DNA of 64,000 bases. Origin: Alcaligenes faecalis. Its GTDB lineage: Bacteria; Pseudomonadota; Gammaproteobacteria; Burkholderiales; Burkholderiaceae_B. A model generated the notes under the pieces. It made no database searches. It saw only the letters and a list, made by a program, of their open reading frames with translations, and was not told the DNA's origin. Positions within the stretch are counted from its first letter, which is position 1; the number at the start of each line of letters is the position of its first letter. Both the position numbers and the translations under genes were made by a program. Shown here piece after piece: positions 1 through 9,102 of the stretch. The stretch is taken from contig NZ_CP031747.1 in NCBI RefSeq assembly GCF_005311025.1, forward strand, positions 1,798,001-1,862,000, given 5' to 3'.

Positions 1-249
1 CGGGATCACGGTGATGGAACGCGGGGTGTTAAGCAATGTCTCGGAAAACTTCACCGATTGCGCTTTATGCGCTTGAAAACCATCAATGCCATTAGCATCC
101 GTCGTGCCTTGAACTTTGATGGATTGCAGCTCGGTCACGCCTGGATTGGCGGTTTGAGCAATTGCAGGAGTTGTCAGAGCAGCAAACAATGCTGCGGACA
201 AAACCGTCTCGGCGAACCGACGAGGCGGCAGGGTGGAAACAAACAACAT
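1..249 (-). CDS. TonB-dependent outer-membrane receptor, N-terminal part (cut by window edge)
   Basis: Reading leftward from 249 gives 83 codons with no stop before the window edge. They start with a Sec-type signal peptide (basic PPRRF, then a hydrophobic stretch ending in AIAQ). A TonB-box-like segment (LQSIKVQG) and the start of the plug domain (LLNTPRSITVIP) follow, as in ferric-siderophore receptors. An ATG at 261 is in frame, but GGAG lies 6 nt before the ATG at 249, so 249 is preferred. The AT-rich upstream region carries a Fur-like box, which fits iron control. The barrel lies outside the window, so the ligand is unknown. Confidence 0.8.
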   Translation of the reverse strand, partial: MLFVSTLPPRRFAETVLSAALFAALTTPAIAQTANPGVTELQSIKVQGTTDANGIDGFQAHKAQSVKFSETLLNTPRSITVIP

Positions 250-364
250 CACCAGCTCCATGTGGTAGTTATCGCTCTTTTTTGGGCAGTGCCATCGAAT
301 CAAGTCCGATCGCTCGCTATTAGCGATGTTTCGCTGCCAGATAAGCGCTTTTAAAGGAAGCGGT

Positions 365-384
365 AATATCAATCATTCTTATTA
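365..384 (-). promoter_or_regulatory. Fur-like box upstream of the left-edge TonB receptor
   Basis: The minus strand reads TAATAAGAATGATTGATATT, close to the Fur pattern of GATAAT/ATTATC-type repeats. It lies about 115 bp before the receptor start at 249. Only the sequence resemblance is seen; iron-dependent repression is inferred from the gene family. Confidence 0.5.
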
Positions 385-582
385 TGAAGTCCATCCAAAT
401 CTTACGATTTCCTGAAATTCGGTTCAAAAACCGCGTTTTTGTCCTTACATTGTGGCGTCCATACATCGTATTACGATCAATTCTCATTAAGATGGACAAA
501 AAATAAAAAATCGCTTAGCCACAAACGTTTGTTTAGTCCCTTATCTCCCCGCTTCTCCCCTTAGTCCTCTGCCAATGGACGC

Positions 583-618
583 AAAAAAGCCTTGATCTTA
601 AAAATGAAGATCAAGGCT
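583..618 (-). terminator. Rho-independent terminator of htpG
   Basis: A perfect 12-bp stem (AGCCTTGATCTT, 588-599, with AAGATCAAGGCT, 607-618) has a 7-nt loop. Read leftward it runs into six T residues (583-588). It lies about 55 bp beyond the htpG stop. Confidence 0.9.
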
Positions 619-673
619 ATGAGGATAAACGCTTGCTGACTCCACCCACAGGCAGAGCCAGCAAGATTCAGGT

Positions 674-2578
674 TTACAGATTCAACAGCAAGCGGTTCAC
701 ACGCTTCACAAAACTGGCGGGATCTTGCAATGCGGCACCTTCGGCCAGCATGGCTTGTTCCAGCAGCAACTGTGCCCACTCACCAAAAGCCTCGTCGTCA
801 GCGGCCTGGACTTTGGCGATCAAGGCGTGCTCAGGGTTGATTTCCAGAATCGGCTTGACCTCAGGAGCTTCCTGGCCAGCGGCTTGCAGCATACGCAGCA
901 GGTGCGGGCTCAGTTCGTTGGCATCGACCACCACGCAAGCAGGGGAATCGACCAGACGGGCAGTAATGCGCACTTCCTTGACCTTCTCGCCCAGTGTGGT
1001 TTGCAGACGCTCGACCAGAGGTTTGAAGGTTTCAGCCACTTCTGCCTGATGTTTCTTTTCTTCCTCGTCCGCCAGCGAATCCAGGTCCAGGCCACCCTTG
1101 GCCACGGATACCAGTTGCTTGCCTTCAAATTCGCGCAAGTAAGACAACATCCACTCGTCCACACGGTCGGACATCAACAGCACTTCGATGCCTTTCTTGC
1201 GGAATACTTCCAGATGCGGGCTGTTAGATGCAGCGGCAAAAGTGTCAGCCGTGACGTAGTAGATCTTGTCCTGACCTTCTTTCATGCGACCGATGTAGTC
1301 GTTCAAGGAAACGACCTGCGCCGAACCTTCCTGATTCGTGGAGGCAAAGCGCAGCAAGGCAGCGATACGGGCCTGATTGCCCATGTCTTCGCCAGTGCCT
1401 TCTTTCAGGACCTGGCCGAACTGGTTCCAGAACTCGGCATATTGCTCGGCTTGGTTCTCGGCCAGATCTTCCAGCAAGGACAGGATGCGCTTGGCACTAC
1501 CCTCACGGATGGCACGCACATCACGGCTTTCTTGCAGGATTTCACGCGAAACGTTCAGCGGCAGGTCGGCCGAATCGATCACACCGCGCACAAAGCGCAG
1601 GTAAGCAGGCAGCAGCTGCTCGGCGTCGTCCATGATGAATACGCGTTTCACGTACAGCTTCACGCCACGGCGAGCATCGCGGTCCCACAAGTCAAACGGG
1701 GCCTGCTTGGGGACGAACAAGAGCTGGGTGTATTCGCTACGACCTTCGACCCGGTTGTGTGTCCAGGCCAGAGGGTTCTCGTAATCGTGAGCGATATGCT
1801 TGTAGAACTCCTGGTACTGCTCGTCGGTGATTTCCGACTTGGAGCGTGTCCACAAGGCGCTGGCCTGGTTCACGCTTTCCCACTCGTCCTGCTTTACTTG
1901 TTGCTGCTTTTCTTCGTCCCACTCTTCCTTGCGCATTTGCACGGGCAAGGAGATGTGATCGGAGTAGCGACGCAGCACGTTGCGCAGTCGCCAGCCGTCC
2001 AGGAAATCGTCCTCGCCTTCACGCAGGTGCAAGGTGATGGTGGTTCCGCGCTCGGCTTTTTCAGCGGCGGCAATGGTGAACTCGCCTTCACCGGCGGACT
2101 CCCACAGCACGGCTTCCTGATCGCCACCGGCACGACGTGTCAGCACGGACACTTTATTGGCCACGATAAAGGAGGAGTAAAAGCCCACGCCAAACTGACC
2201 AATCAGCTGGGTGTCTTTTTGCTTGTCGCCCGTCAGTTGGGAGAAGAACTCTTTGGTGCCCGAGCGCGCGATGGTGCCCAGGTTGGCAATGGCTTCATCA
2301 CGGGACATGCCAATGCCGTTGTCGGAAATGGTGATCGTGCGCTGGTCCTTGTCGAACTCCACGCGGATACGCATCTCTGGGTCGCCTTCCAGCAAAGCTG
2401 GATTGTCGATAGCCTCAAAGCGCAGTTTGTCACAGGCATCCGACGCATTGGATACCAGCTCACGCAGGAAAATCTCCTTGTTGCTGTACAAGGAGTGAAT
2501 CATCAAATGCAGTAATTGTTTGACTTCAGCCTGAAAACCCAAGGTTTCGGACGTATTCGCAGTGTCAGTCTGGCTCAT
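674..2578 (-). CDS. htpG: Molecular chaperone HtpG (bacterial Hsp90)
   Basis: Cytoplasmic ATP-dependent chaperone of 634 residues, the usual length for bacterial Hsp90. The N-terminal GHKL ATPase motifs are all present: the N-box around residues 40-53 ([13 protein letters not shown]), DNGIGM at 86-91, the lid region [11 protein letters not shown] near 101-111, and GQFGVGFYS at 127-135. Middle and C-terminal dimerisation domains follow, and there is no eukaryotic MEEVD tail, as expected. No strong ribosome binding site precedes the ATG. A strong terminator follows the stop. The EamA gene lies 94 bp upstream on the same strand, so co-transcription is possible. Identity is certain from the motifs. 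Confidence 0.97.
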   Translation of the reverse strand: MSQTDTANTSETLGFQAEVKQLLHLMIHSLYSNKEIFLRELVSNASDACDKLRFEAIDNPALLEGDPEMRIRVEFDKDQRTITISDNGIGMSRDEAIANLGTIARSGTKEFFSQLTGDKQKDTQLIGQFGVGFYSSFIVANKVSVLTRRAGGDQEAVLWESAGEGEFTIAAAEKAERGTTITLHLREGEDDFLDGWRLRNVLRRYSDHISLPVQMRKEEWDEEKQQQVKQDEWESVNQASALWTRSKSEITDEQYQEFYKHIAHDYENPLAWTHNRVEGRSEYTQLLFVPKQAPFDLWDRDARRGVKLYVKRVFIMDDAEQLLPAYLRFVRGVIDSADLPLNVSREILQESRDVRAIREGSAKRILSLLEDLAENQAEQYAEFWNQFGQVLKEGTGEDMGNQARIAALLRFASTNQEGSAQVVSLNDYIGRMKEGQDKIYYVTADTFAAASNSPHLEVFRKKGIEVLLMSDRVDEWMLSYLREFEGKQLVSVAKGGLDLDSLADEEEKKHQAEVAETFKPLVERLQTTLGEKVKEVRITARLVDSPACVVVDANELSPHLLRMLQAAGQEAPEVKPILEINPEHALIAKVQAADDEAFGEWAQLLLEQAMLAEGAALQDPASFVKRVNRLLLNL

Positions 2579-2672
2579 GGTGAAAAAGCAAAAAAATGGG
2601 TTGATTGCCGCACGCCAAAGCGCGCCCTATTGCAGACAGATAGGGACGACCCACCATATTTCAAGAGACGGA

Positions 2673-3557
2673 TCAGGCCGCCGGCCCGGATGTCAGGGCA
2701 ATGACTCCGCTGATCATGATGGCGCAACCGAGCAAACTCCAGACATTGGCCTTTTCGCGCAGGACGACCATACCCAATATGGTGCCGGCCATCATGGACA
2801 TTTCACGGGCGGGCGCCACCATGGACAAGGGTGCGCCCATGCTTAATGCCTGCAAGACCAGGATGTAGGACATGGGCGATAACAAACCCACTGCAGCCGC
2901 CAGTTTCCAATAAGGTTTGAACTTGACGAAGCCTGCCCGCCCCCGCTTGGCGATAAAAGGGGCCAGCATCCCCAGGCGCAACACATTGCTGAACCAGTCC
3001 AGCAGGAATGGCGAGATCAGCAGCACCTTGACGCCATAGGCATCGACCACGGTATAGGCCGCAATCAGAATCCCGGTCTGCATGCCCCAACGCACACCCG
3101 TCAGCGCTGCAGGGCTGAAAAAACGGCGCAGTCGACCTTGCGTGGCGATCAGCAAAATCCCCATCACGACCAGCAAGATGCCGAGCACTCCCAAAGGACG
3201 CACAGGCTCGCCCAGCAGGATAAAAGCACCAATGGAAGAGAGCATGGGGCCCGTACCACGGGCAATGGGATACACCACGGACAGGTCTGCAACCTGATAG
3301 CCTTTTTGCAAACTCAGGCTATAGCACATGTGCAGCAAGGCACTAAGCACCAAACAGGTAATGGTCTCGCTGGTCCAGGGCATATTGCCTTGCGTAAAGA
3401 CCACCCACAGCGTGATGGGGAAATAAAACAGAATGGCAAAAAAGGAATAGGCGAACACAAAATGCGCCCCTGCCATCGCCGCCCGTTTAGAGAGCAAGTT
3501 CCAACCCGCATGAATGAACGCAGCACACACCACCAACAACAAAGCGGTCCAGGACAT
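2673..3557 (-). CDS. EamA/DMT-family transporter
   Basis: Polytopic inner-membrane protein of 294 residues with about ten hydrophobic segments in two similar halves, the layout of the drug/metabolite transporter (EamA) superfamily. Short basic loops (for example GRLRRFF near the middle) separate the helices. The open frame extends to a TTG at 3575. The ATG at 3557 (MSWTALLL) is preferred because GGTGGAAG lies just upstream and the hydrophobic N-terminus starts there. Substrate cannot be read from sequence; family members export amino acids, drugs or metabolites. It stands upstream of htpG on the same strand with no obvious functional tie. Confidence 0.82.
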   Translation of the reverse strand: MSWTALLLVVCAAFIHAGWNLLSKRAAMAGAHFVFAYSFFAILFYFPITLWVVFTQGNMPWTSETITCLVLSALLHMCYSLSLQKGYQVADLSVVYPIARGTGPMLSSIGAFILLGEPVRPLGVLGILLVVMGILLIATQGRLRRFFSPAALTGVRWGMQTGILIAAYTVVDAYGVKVLLISPFLLDWFSNVLRLGMLAPFIAKRGRAGFVKFKPYWKLAAAVGLLSPMSYILVLQALSMGAPLSMVAPAREMSMMAGTILGMVVLREKANVWSLLGCAIMISGVIALTSGPAA

Positions 3558-3723
3558 GAGGGCTTCCACCAGCAAATAGCAAAAGAAAAACTATACGCCC
3601 CCTTCAAGGGGGAGGCCAGCCAATCACGGGCCTTTCAACGTCCCATGACAAATAAGAGACAGTACTGGACAATTCAAACATCAAGGTATGATGTTCGACA
3701 CGTATTTTGATATGGAGCCGATC

Positions 3724-4035
3724 ATGAGCACCCTGCTGTATGTTGATTTTCCTTACCCCGGCCCTTGGGGTTCAGAGATGAGCGAAGCCATGCAAGAACT
3801 GGCGCAATCCATCTGCCTGGAACCTGGCTTGATCTGGAAAATCTGGACCGAGAATAAAGAACAGTCCAAAGCAGGTGGCGTGTATCTATTCAGCGATCAA
3901 GCCAGCGCGCAGGCGTATCTGGAGATGCACAGCAAACGGCTCAACAGCTTTGGCATCACCGGCATTGATGCGCGCTTTTTTGATGTGAACCAGCCGCTGA
4001 CAGCTATCAATTCCGGTCCCTTGTCAGCCAAATAA
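3724..4035 (+). CDS. ydhR: YdhR-like monooxygenase (dimeric alpha/beta-barrel)
   Basis: Small cytoplasmic protein of 103 residues. The pattern MSTLLYVDFPYPGPWG, then EPGLIWKIWTE, AGGVYLF, AYLEMH and FDVNQPL closely follows the family of E. coli YdhR, a putative mono-oxygenase with the ferredoxin-like dimeric barrel fold. The start at 3724 is chosen because GGAG lies 6 nt upstream; longer in-frame starts (from 3688) add residues foreign to the family. The biological substrate of the family is not established. The gene stands alone, and its 3' end faces the AhpD-like gene, with a terminator between them. Confidence 0.85.
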   Translation: MSTLLYVDFPYPGPWGSEMSEAMQELAQSICLEPGLIWKIWTENKEQSKAGGVYLFSDQASAQAYLEMHSKRLNSFGITGIDARFFDVNQPLTAINSGPLSAK

Positions 4036-4054
4036 AACACAGACAACAGACGCA

Positions 4055-4085
4055 AGAAAACCCGCCTGCATATCAGCAAGCGGGC
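4055..4085 (-). terminator. Terminator of the AhpD-like gene
   Basis: Nine-base stem (4061-4069 with 4076-4084, one G-U pair) followed leftward by TTTTCTT. It begins about 15 bp past the stop of the gene ending at 4100. Confidence 0.75.
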
Positions 4086-4099
4086 TTCCATATCGATGC

Positions 4100-4642
4100 T
4101 TAGGCAGTCAGCTCAACGGCCTTGAAATCCACCGGAACCTCCAGCGCATTGTTGATGTAGTTGGTGAACAGGTTCAAGGCAGTCACACCGACCAGTTCCA
4201 CCACCTCACCTTCGGAAAAGCCGGCATCGCGCACGGCTTGCACATCGGCAGCCGAAACTTGCCCACGCTGATCCACCAGCTTGAGCACAAATGTCAAAGC
4301 GGCGGCGGTACGCGGGTCATCCGACTGACCACGCTGGGCCTGAGCCAGTGTCTCCGGGCTTAGGCCAGCATTGGCACCCAGCACGTTGTGGGCGGCCAGG
4401 CAGTATTCGCAACGATTACGGTCGGCAATGGCAACCGCCAATTGCTCGCCCAGTTTCGCACCCAGCTTGCCACCGGCAAAGGCACCGAAAGAGCCCCACA
4501 TGCTGCGCAAGGCGGCGGGCGAATTGGACACCATACGGAACATGGCAGGCACGCTCCCACCAAAGGCTTTTTGAATTTCCTGCAAAGCAGGCTGGCTGGC
4601 GGCGGGAGCTTGAGCAACGTCAGGCAATGTAAGACGGGACAT
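4100..4642 (-). CDS. AhpD-like (carboxymuconolactone decarboxylase family) protein
   Basis: Protein of 180 residues with the peroxidase-related motif CEYCLAAH near residue 95, the CxxC plus distal His arrangement of AhpD-type alkylhydroperoxidases. An all-helical CMD domain is therefore likely, with disulfide-based peroxide reduction or an organic-acid reaction as possible roles. The start at 4642 has AGGAGA just upstream; an upstream in-frame start at 4741 would overlap the divergent gene's promoter. It is transcribed divergently from an AraC-type regulator with about 130 bp between, the classic layout for a regulator and its target. The true substrate is unknown. Confidence 0.8.
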   Translation of the reverse strand: MSRLTLPDVAQAPAASQPALQEIQKAFGGSVPAMFRMVSNSPAALRSMWGSFGAFAGGKLGAKLGEQLAVAIADRNRCEYCLAAHNVLGANAGLSPETLAQAQRGQSDDPRTAAALTFVLKLVDQRGQVSAADVQAVRDAGFSEGEVVELVGVTALNLFTNYINNALEVPVDFKAVELTA

Positions 4643-4772
4643 GATGATCTCCTGGTGAAGTAGGCCGGGGTGGCCGGAAAAAGCTTGCAGGGATAGTGTC
4701 TCGCCAAGATCAAGATCATTGGATAAGATTAGTCCCGACAACTTACCTTTTCATCCAGATGAGGATGTTTTC

Positions 4773-5627
4773 ATGAACCTGGATCGCCTCTCCCTTCTGC
4801 TGGAACAATTCCGTGTTCGGGCTCATTTGTTCTACAACGGCTCTTTGTGTGGCGTAACCCGCTTTGCGGCCCAACCCGGACGGGCCTTCTTGCACATTCT
4901 GCGACGCGGCCAGTTAAGCGTGCGCCACGATCCGCGCGATCCCGTGCCGGAAGTCCTGACCATTGACCGCCCCAGCCTGCTGTTCTACCCCCGTCCGCTG
5001 GAGCACGCTTTTTACGATCTGCCCAATGAAGGCTCGGATTTCACCTGTGCCACCCTGGATTTTGATGGGGGTGAGCATCATCCCTTGGCCCGCTCCCTGC
5101 CCGATCTGATTATTGTGCCGCTGGAAGAAGCGGCCGGCCTTGAACAGGCACTGGGCCTGCTCTTTGCAGAAACGGAGTCCGTGCGCTGCGGCCATCGCCT
5201 ACTAGCAGACCGTCTGTTCGAGATCGTGTTGCTGCAATTGCTACGCTGGCTGTTTGACCATCCTGATCGTTGCGAGATTCCCGTAGGCCTGTTCCGAGGT
5301 TTGTCACACCCACCCATCGCGCGCGCACTGCTGGCTATTCAGGCCGATCCCGGTCGGGACTGGACCGTGCAATCACTGGCACAGGAAGCCAAGATGTCGC
5401 GCAGCGCCTTTGCCGTGCAATTCAAGCACTGGGTGGGCGACACACCGGCAGACTATCTGGCCCAATGGCGCCTGTCGCTGGCCTGCCAGCGGCTGGCACA
5501 AGGCCAGTCTGCCAAACGTATTGCTCTGGATCTGGGCTACGCCAACCCCTCTGCCCTGTCCCGCCTGTTTCGGCAGCGCACGGGACAATCCATGCGGGAA
5601 TGGTTGGCTGCCCGCCAATCAACTTGA
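4773..5627 (+). CDS. AraC-family transcriptional regulator
   Basis: Regulator of 284 residues. The N-terminal part (about 1-170) is a cupin-like sensor domain of the AraC_binding/Cupin_6 type (FYPRPLEHAFYD and FTCATLDFDGG are typical). The C-terminal ~100 residues hold two helix-turn-helix motifs, WTVQSLAQEAKMSRSAFAVQF and AKRIALDLGYANPSALSRLF. The ATG at 4773 is preferred because GAGGA lies 8 nt upstream; an in-frame ATG at 4719 lies inside the divergent promoter. Regulators of this subgroup commonly control a divergent oxidoreductase or CMD gene, here the AhpD-like gene. The 3' end overlaps the convergent LysR gene by 9 bp. Confidence 0.88.
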   Translation: MNLDRLSLLLEQFRVRAHLFYNGSLCGVTRFAAQPGRAFLHILRRGQLSVRHDPRDPVPEVLTIDRPSLLFYPRPLEHAFYDLPNEGSDFTCATLDFDGGEHHPLARSLPDLIIVPLEEAAGLEQALGLLFAETESVRCGHRLLADRLFEIVLLQLLRWLFDHPDRCEIPVGLFRGLSHPPIARALLAIQADPGRDWTVQSLAQEAKMSRSAFAVQFKHWVGDTPADYLAQWRLSLACQRLAQGQSAKRIALDLGYANPSALSRLFRQRTGQSMREWLAARQST

Positions 5628-6512
5628 GCGATTCTGTTCCAGCACCGCCAGAAAATTCACCAAGGCCGGGTTGGTATTGTCCGAGACATAAGCACTCATC
5701 AGCTCTGCCGCAATATCGTCTGCATCCAGCAAAGGCAGATACTCCAAGGTATCGGTGCGCAAGCGCGCCAGGGAAGCGGGAACAATAGCTGGAGCAATGC
5801 CCGCTTCAACCATGACCAGCACCGTGGGCACCATGCTTTCCTGTGCAAAGCGCGGCAGGCAGCCTGAGCGCTGCAGCATGCGCTGCTGCAAGAGATGAAA
5901 GTAACGCGACTGTTGCCGCGAATACGCCACCATTTCGTAAGAGAAAGCCTGGTGCAAGGTCAGCCCCTGACTATGCTCCTGAGCACGTGGATCATCCCGC
6001 CTGACGACAAACATCATGGGTTCGGACTCCACCAGTTGCGGGTTCAAATCGGGCACGGCAAAGGAAGGCCGAATCAAGGCCACATCCACCCGGCGCTCAT
6101 AAAGAGCCGCAGGCATATCGCTGGAGTTCATCTCGTAGATCTGAATATCCACCTGCGGGAAGTCCTGTCGAAAGCGATACAAATGCTTGGATACCCCCGC
6201 ATAGGCGCTGCTGGGGGTCAGGGCTATGCGCAACATGCCAGTCTCGCCTCTGTGCACTTGCTGTACCGCTTGCAAGGTCTGCTCCAGTTCGTTGCCGATC
6301 AAGCGCAGGCGGCGCTGCAACTCCGCTCCCGCCGCCGTCAATTGCACCGTGCGTGTGGTGCGGATAAACAAGGTCGCCCCTACCTGCTCTTCCAGCCTGC
6401 GTATGGCCTGACTCAAGGGCGGCTGGGTCATGAACAAACGCTGGGCGGCTCGACCAAAATGCAGCTCTTCAGCCACCACCAAGAACATTTCACTTAATTT
6501 GGAGTCCAGCAT
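5619..6512 (-). CDS. LysR-family transcriptional regulator
   Basis: Regulator of 297 residues with the LysR winged helix-turn-helix at residues 1-60 (FLVVAEELHFGRAAQRLFMTQPPLSQAIRRLE is split by the usual turn) and a periplasmic-binding-like effector domain. The HFGRAAQRL and PPLSQAIRRLE pattern places it in the CatR/BenM-like group for aromatic or organic-acid catabolism. It is divergent from a Bug receptor and amidase (6667-8841) with 154 bp between, so these are its probable targets. The intergenic region holds AATAACGATTATT (6543-6555), a T-N11-A type palindrome. The effector is unknown. Confidence 0.9.
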   Translation of the reverse strand: MLDSKLSEMFLVVAEELHFGRAAQRLFMTQPPLSQAIRRLEEQVGATLFIRTTRTVQLTAAGAELQRRLRLIGNELEQTLQAVQQVHRGETGMLRIALTPSSAYAGVSKHLYRFRQDFPQVDIQIYEMNSSDMPAALYERRVDVALIRPSFAVPDLNPQLVESEPMMFVVRRDDPRAQEHSQGLTLHQAFSYEMVAYSRQQSRYFHLLQQRMLQRSGCLPRFAQESMVPTVLVMVEAGIAPAIVPASLARLRTDTLEYLPLLDADDIAAELMSAYVSDNTNPALVNFLAVLEQNRSS

Positions 6513-6542
6513 ATGCCCACCAATTAGGTTAGGAAAAAGATC

Positions 6543-6555
6543 AATAACGATTATT
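6543..6555. promoter_or_regulatory. Candidate LysR site between regulator and Bug receptor
   Basis: AATAA-CGA-TTATT is a short palindrome in the 154-bp divergent region. Its size fits a LysR T-N11-A box, but the area is AT-rich, so chance is possible. Confidence 0.3.
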
Positions 6556-6666
6556 TTTAATATTAGACAACATAATTAGCTCTTACTACCATCCGTCCTG
6601 ACACTTATCAAAAACAGGGCCATACTGCACGTCACTGCGAATATTGGCCCAACGCAGGAGATAGAC

Positions 6667-7659
6667 ATGACGGTATTCAAGCATCGCGCCCCTTTACTGA
6701 GTGGCCTGCTCACACTGACTTTGTTGGGTTCCGGTTCGGCCATGGCCGACGCGGCTTACCCTTCGCAGCCCATTACGTTTGTGGTGCCCTACGCTGCAGG
6801 TGGCAGCTCGGATACCCGCTCGCGCATGCTGGCTCAAAAAATGAGCGACAGCCTGGGCGTGACAATCGTGGTGGAAAACAAGCCCGGTGCCAGCGGCAAT
6901 ATCGGCACCAGCATGATTGCGCGCGCCAAGCCCAACGGCTACACCATCGGCCTGGGCAACTTTGGCCCCATGTCGGTGAACAAGGCGCTGTACGGCAGCA
7001 ACCTGCCTTTTGATCCTGAACAGGATTTGCAGCCCATCGCCCTGATCGAACGCGGTGCCATGGCACTGGGTGTAAACAGCAACTCGCCCTACCAGTCTCT
7101 GGCTGATCTGGTCGCCGACGGTAAGAAGAACCCCGAAAAACTCGACTACGCCTCGACTGGCGCTGGTGGTGCCTCGCACTTGCTGACTGAACAGTTCAAG
7201 GCCACCTCCGGCTTTGACGCCGTACACGTGCCTTACCGTGGTGGCGCTCCTGCATCGAACGACCTGCTGGCCGGCAACATCTCCTTCTATCTGGAATTGG
7301 CCAGCCTGTTCCTGCCCCACATGCAAATCGACAACCCACGCCTGCGCGTACTGGGTGTGACCTCGGAAGAGCGTCTGAAAGCCATGCCTGACACCCCCAC
7401 CTTCAAAGAACAAGGCGTGGATCTGGTGGCATCGAACTGGTTTGGCGTGATTGCCCCCGCCGGCTTGCCTGCTGATGTACTGGCAAAACTGAACAAGGCT
7501 GTCAACGACGCCCTGAAAGACCCCGACTACCGTCAGATTGTGGAATCCCAAGGCGCGGAAGTTGTAGGTGGCACACCTGAAGAATTTACCGCTTTTGTGA
7601 AAGAAGAAACCAAACGCTGGACCACGCTGATCAAGGCACAGAACATCTCGATTCAGTAG
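6667..7659 (+). CDS. Bug-family (tripartite tricarboxylate transporter type) periplasmic receptor
   Basis: Periplasmic binding protein of 330 residues with a signal peptide (hydrophobic core then GSAMADAAYP). Family signatures are the first loop ITFVVPYAAGGSSDTRSR, VVENKPGASGNIG, and HVPYRGGAPASNDLLAGNI. Bug proteins bind carboxylates or amides through these loops. AGGAG lies 7 nt before the ATG. The amidase starts 15 bp downstream, so the two form one unit divergent from the LysR gene. No TctA/TctB membrane genes are nearby, so the receptor either borrows a membrane partner encoded elsewhere or acts as a sensor. The ligand may be the amidase substrate. Confidence 0.92.
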   Translation: MTVFKHRAPLLSGLLTLTLLGSGSAMADAAYPSQPITFVVPYAAGGSSDTRSRMLAQKMSDSLGVTIVVENKPGASGNIGTSMIARAKPNGYTIGLGNFGPMSVNKALYGSNLPFDPEQDLQPIALIERGAMALGVNSNSPYQSLADLVADGKKNPEKLDYASTGAGGASHLLTEQFKATSGFDAVHVPYRGGAPASNDLLAGNISFYLELASLFLPHMQIDNPRLRVLGVTSEERLKAMPDTPTFKEQGVDLVASNWFGVIAPAGLPADVLAKLNKAVNDALKDPDYRQIVESQGAEVVGGTPEEFTAFVKEETKRWTTLIKAQNISIQ

Positions 7660-7674
7660 TTCCAGTTCTCGCTT

Positions 7675-8841
7675 ATGACTGCAAACCCTTCCCCTCTCGC
7701 TACGCAGGACCAGGCTATCCAGGCCTGGTCCTGGCTGGCTGATCCCGCCACCTGTATCAGCACCAATCCCACTGGCCCCTTGGCGGGTTTGAGCTTTGGT
7801 GTGAAAGATGTGCTGGATGTTCAAGGCATGCCCACGTGCTACGGCGCGCATTTCCCCAATGCGCTACCGGCCGAGCGGGACGCCGCCTGTGTCGCCCTGC
7901 TGCGTCAGGCCGGTGCCATTGCCCTGGGCAAAACCGTCACCGCCGAATTTGCCTACGCAGCCCCCGGCCCCACCCGTAATCCACTGAACCTGGAGCACAC
8001 GCCCGGCGGTTCTTCCAGTGGTTCGGCAGCGGCCGTAGCAGCTGGCATGGTTGATTTTGCATTGGGCACCCAAACGGGGGGCTCCATGATGCGCCCCGCT
8101 GCGTTTACCGGCATTCTGGGTTTCAAACCCAGCTTTGGCGCGGTGCATCGCAGCGGTCTTTTCCTGTTGTGCGACAGCCTGGACACAATCGGCTACTTCA
8201 GCCGGGACTTGTCCGTGCTGCACCGCGTGGCCACTGTCCTGCAAGGCTTGCCTGATGGTCGAGTCCCCACCGCGCCGCGCATTGGCGTGCTGGATGGCAA
8301 AGATCTGGGCCCGATCACACCCGCAGCACTGGCCGCGTTGGAACAAGGCTGTGAGCATCTGGAGCAACAAGGCGCCCACCTGGAGCGTCTGCCTGCGGAC
8401 CCACAACTGAAAGAGCTGCTGATCCTGCAAGGCCAGATCATGGCTTATGAAATGGCCCGCAGCCTGCTACCCGTCTGGCAAGCCAGCCCGGATGCCTTGC
8501 GCCCCATTACCGTGCAAGCCATCAAACAAGGCCTGGAATTGCCTGCAGCGGATTACCACGCCTGGCAGGCGCGCCGTCGCCAATTGCAAACAGAATGGCA
8601 GGATCGTTATGGTCATTTCGACGCATTGCTAACTCCAGCGGCTCCCGGCCCGGCTCCCTATGGACTGGATAGCACGGGCTCTTCAATACTGAATCGTCCT
8701 TGGTCCTTGTTAGGCTGGCCTACCTTGAGCCTGCCCGCGCCCGGTCAAAACAGCCCACTGCCCTTGGGTTTGCAACTGATCGGACAGCCTCACCAGGACG
8801 CGGCTTTACTGGATCTGGCATCGCTTATCTGCCCGGCTTGA
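7675..8841 (+). CDS. Amidase-signature family hydrolase
   Basis: Cytoplasmic amidase of 388 residues. The Ser-cisSer-Lys triad can be placed: Lys44 in GVKD, the GGSSSGS loop at 111-117 (cis-Ser), and Ser136 in GTQTGGSMMRPAA (nucleophile). The protein is shorter than the usual 450-500 residues of the family, mainly in the C-terminal half, but all three catalytic segments are intact, as in short members such as AtzF/allophanate-hydrolase-like or aryl-amidase proteins. It follows the Bug receptor by 15 bp. The pair suggests uptake and hydrolysis of an amide, with the LysR gene as regulator. The substrate cannot be assigned. Confidence 0.88.
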   Translation: MTANPSPLATQDQAIQAWSWLADPATCISTNPTGPLAGLSFGVKDVLDVQGMPTCYGAHFPNALPAERDAACVALLRQAGAIALGKTVTAEFAYAAPGPTRNPLNLEHTPGGSSSGSAAAVAAGMVDFALGTQTGGSMMRPAAFTGILGFKPSFGAVHRSGLFLLCDSLDTIGYFSRDLSVLHRVATVLQGLPDGRVPTAPRIGVLDGKDLGPITPAALAALEQGCEHLEQQGAHLERLPADPQLKELLILQGQIMAYEMARSLLPVWQASPDALRPITVQAIKQGLELPAADYHAWQARRRQLQTEWQDRYGHFDALLTPAAPGPAPYGLDSTGSSILNRPWSLLGWPTLSLPAPGQNSPLPLGLQLIGQPHQDAALLDLASLICPA

Positions 8842-8933
8842 TGGGCCTGAAAAGCAATCAAAAGAACTACTCTGCAACAAGCTGAAATAGAGTAAACAGC
8901 AACCAGAATCATTAACAAATGCTTTAAATAACA

Positions 8934-8979
8934 AATATTTAGGAGTGCTTTGAGTTTTCTCAAAACACTCTTGAATATT
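8934..8979. repeat. Long imperfect hairpin downstream of the amidase
   Basis: Arms GAGTGCTTTGAG (8943-8954) and CTCAAAACACTC (8959-8970) pair with one mismatch around a TTTT loop. They are extended outward by AATATT (8934-8939 and 8974-8979). It lies 93 bp after the amidase stop and about 125 bp before the reductase start. It may be a transcription end or a regulatory hairpin. No T-run follows on either strand, so a classical terminator is not supported. Confidence 0.5.
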
Positions 8980-9102
8980 GGCTCCGCAAACGGCTTGGCA
9001 GCGTACTAACATCAATAAGGTGTTCCCGGTGCGCTGCGTCGGTACGTTCATCACATCGCGACTACGCAGCACCCGGCTCTTTCAAATAATCCGGAAAAGA
9101 CC

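Larger units (their letters stand above)
250..673. other. Intergenic region of about 420 bp between htpG and the left-edge receptor
   Basis: No convincing gene lies here. The part next to the receptor is AT-rich and holds a Fur-like box (365-384). A 12-bp palindrome, ACAAACGTTTGT, lies at 521-532 and has no assigned role. The htpG terminator is at 583-618. Small open frames crossing the region have no ribosome binding site or recognisable protein. Confidence 0.6.

Noticed and set aside
725-2515. A 596-codon open frame on the plus strand opposite htpG
   Set aside because: It lies wholly antisense to a clearly identified htpG, has no recognisable domain and reads like a codon-bias shadow (rich in His, Gln and Leu).
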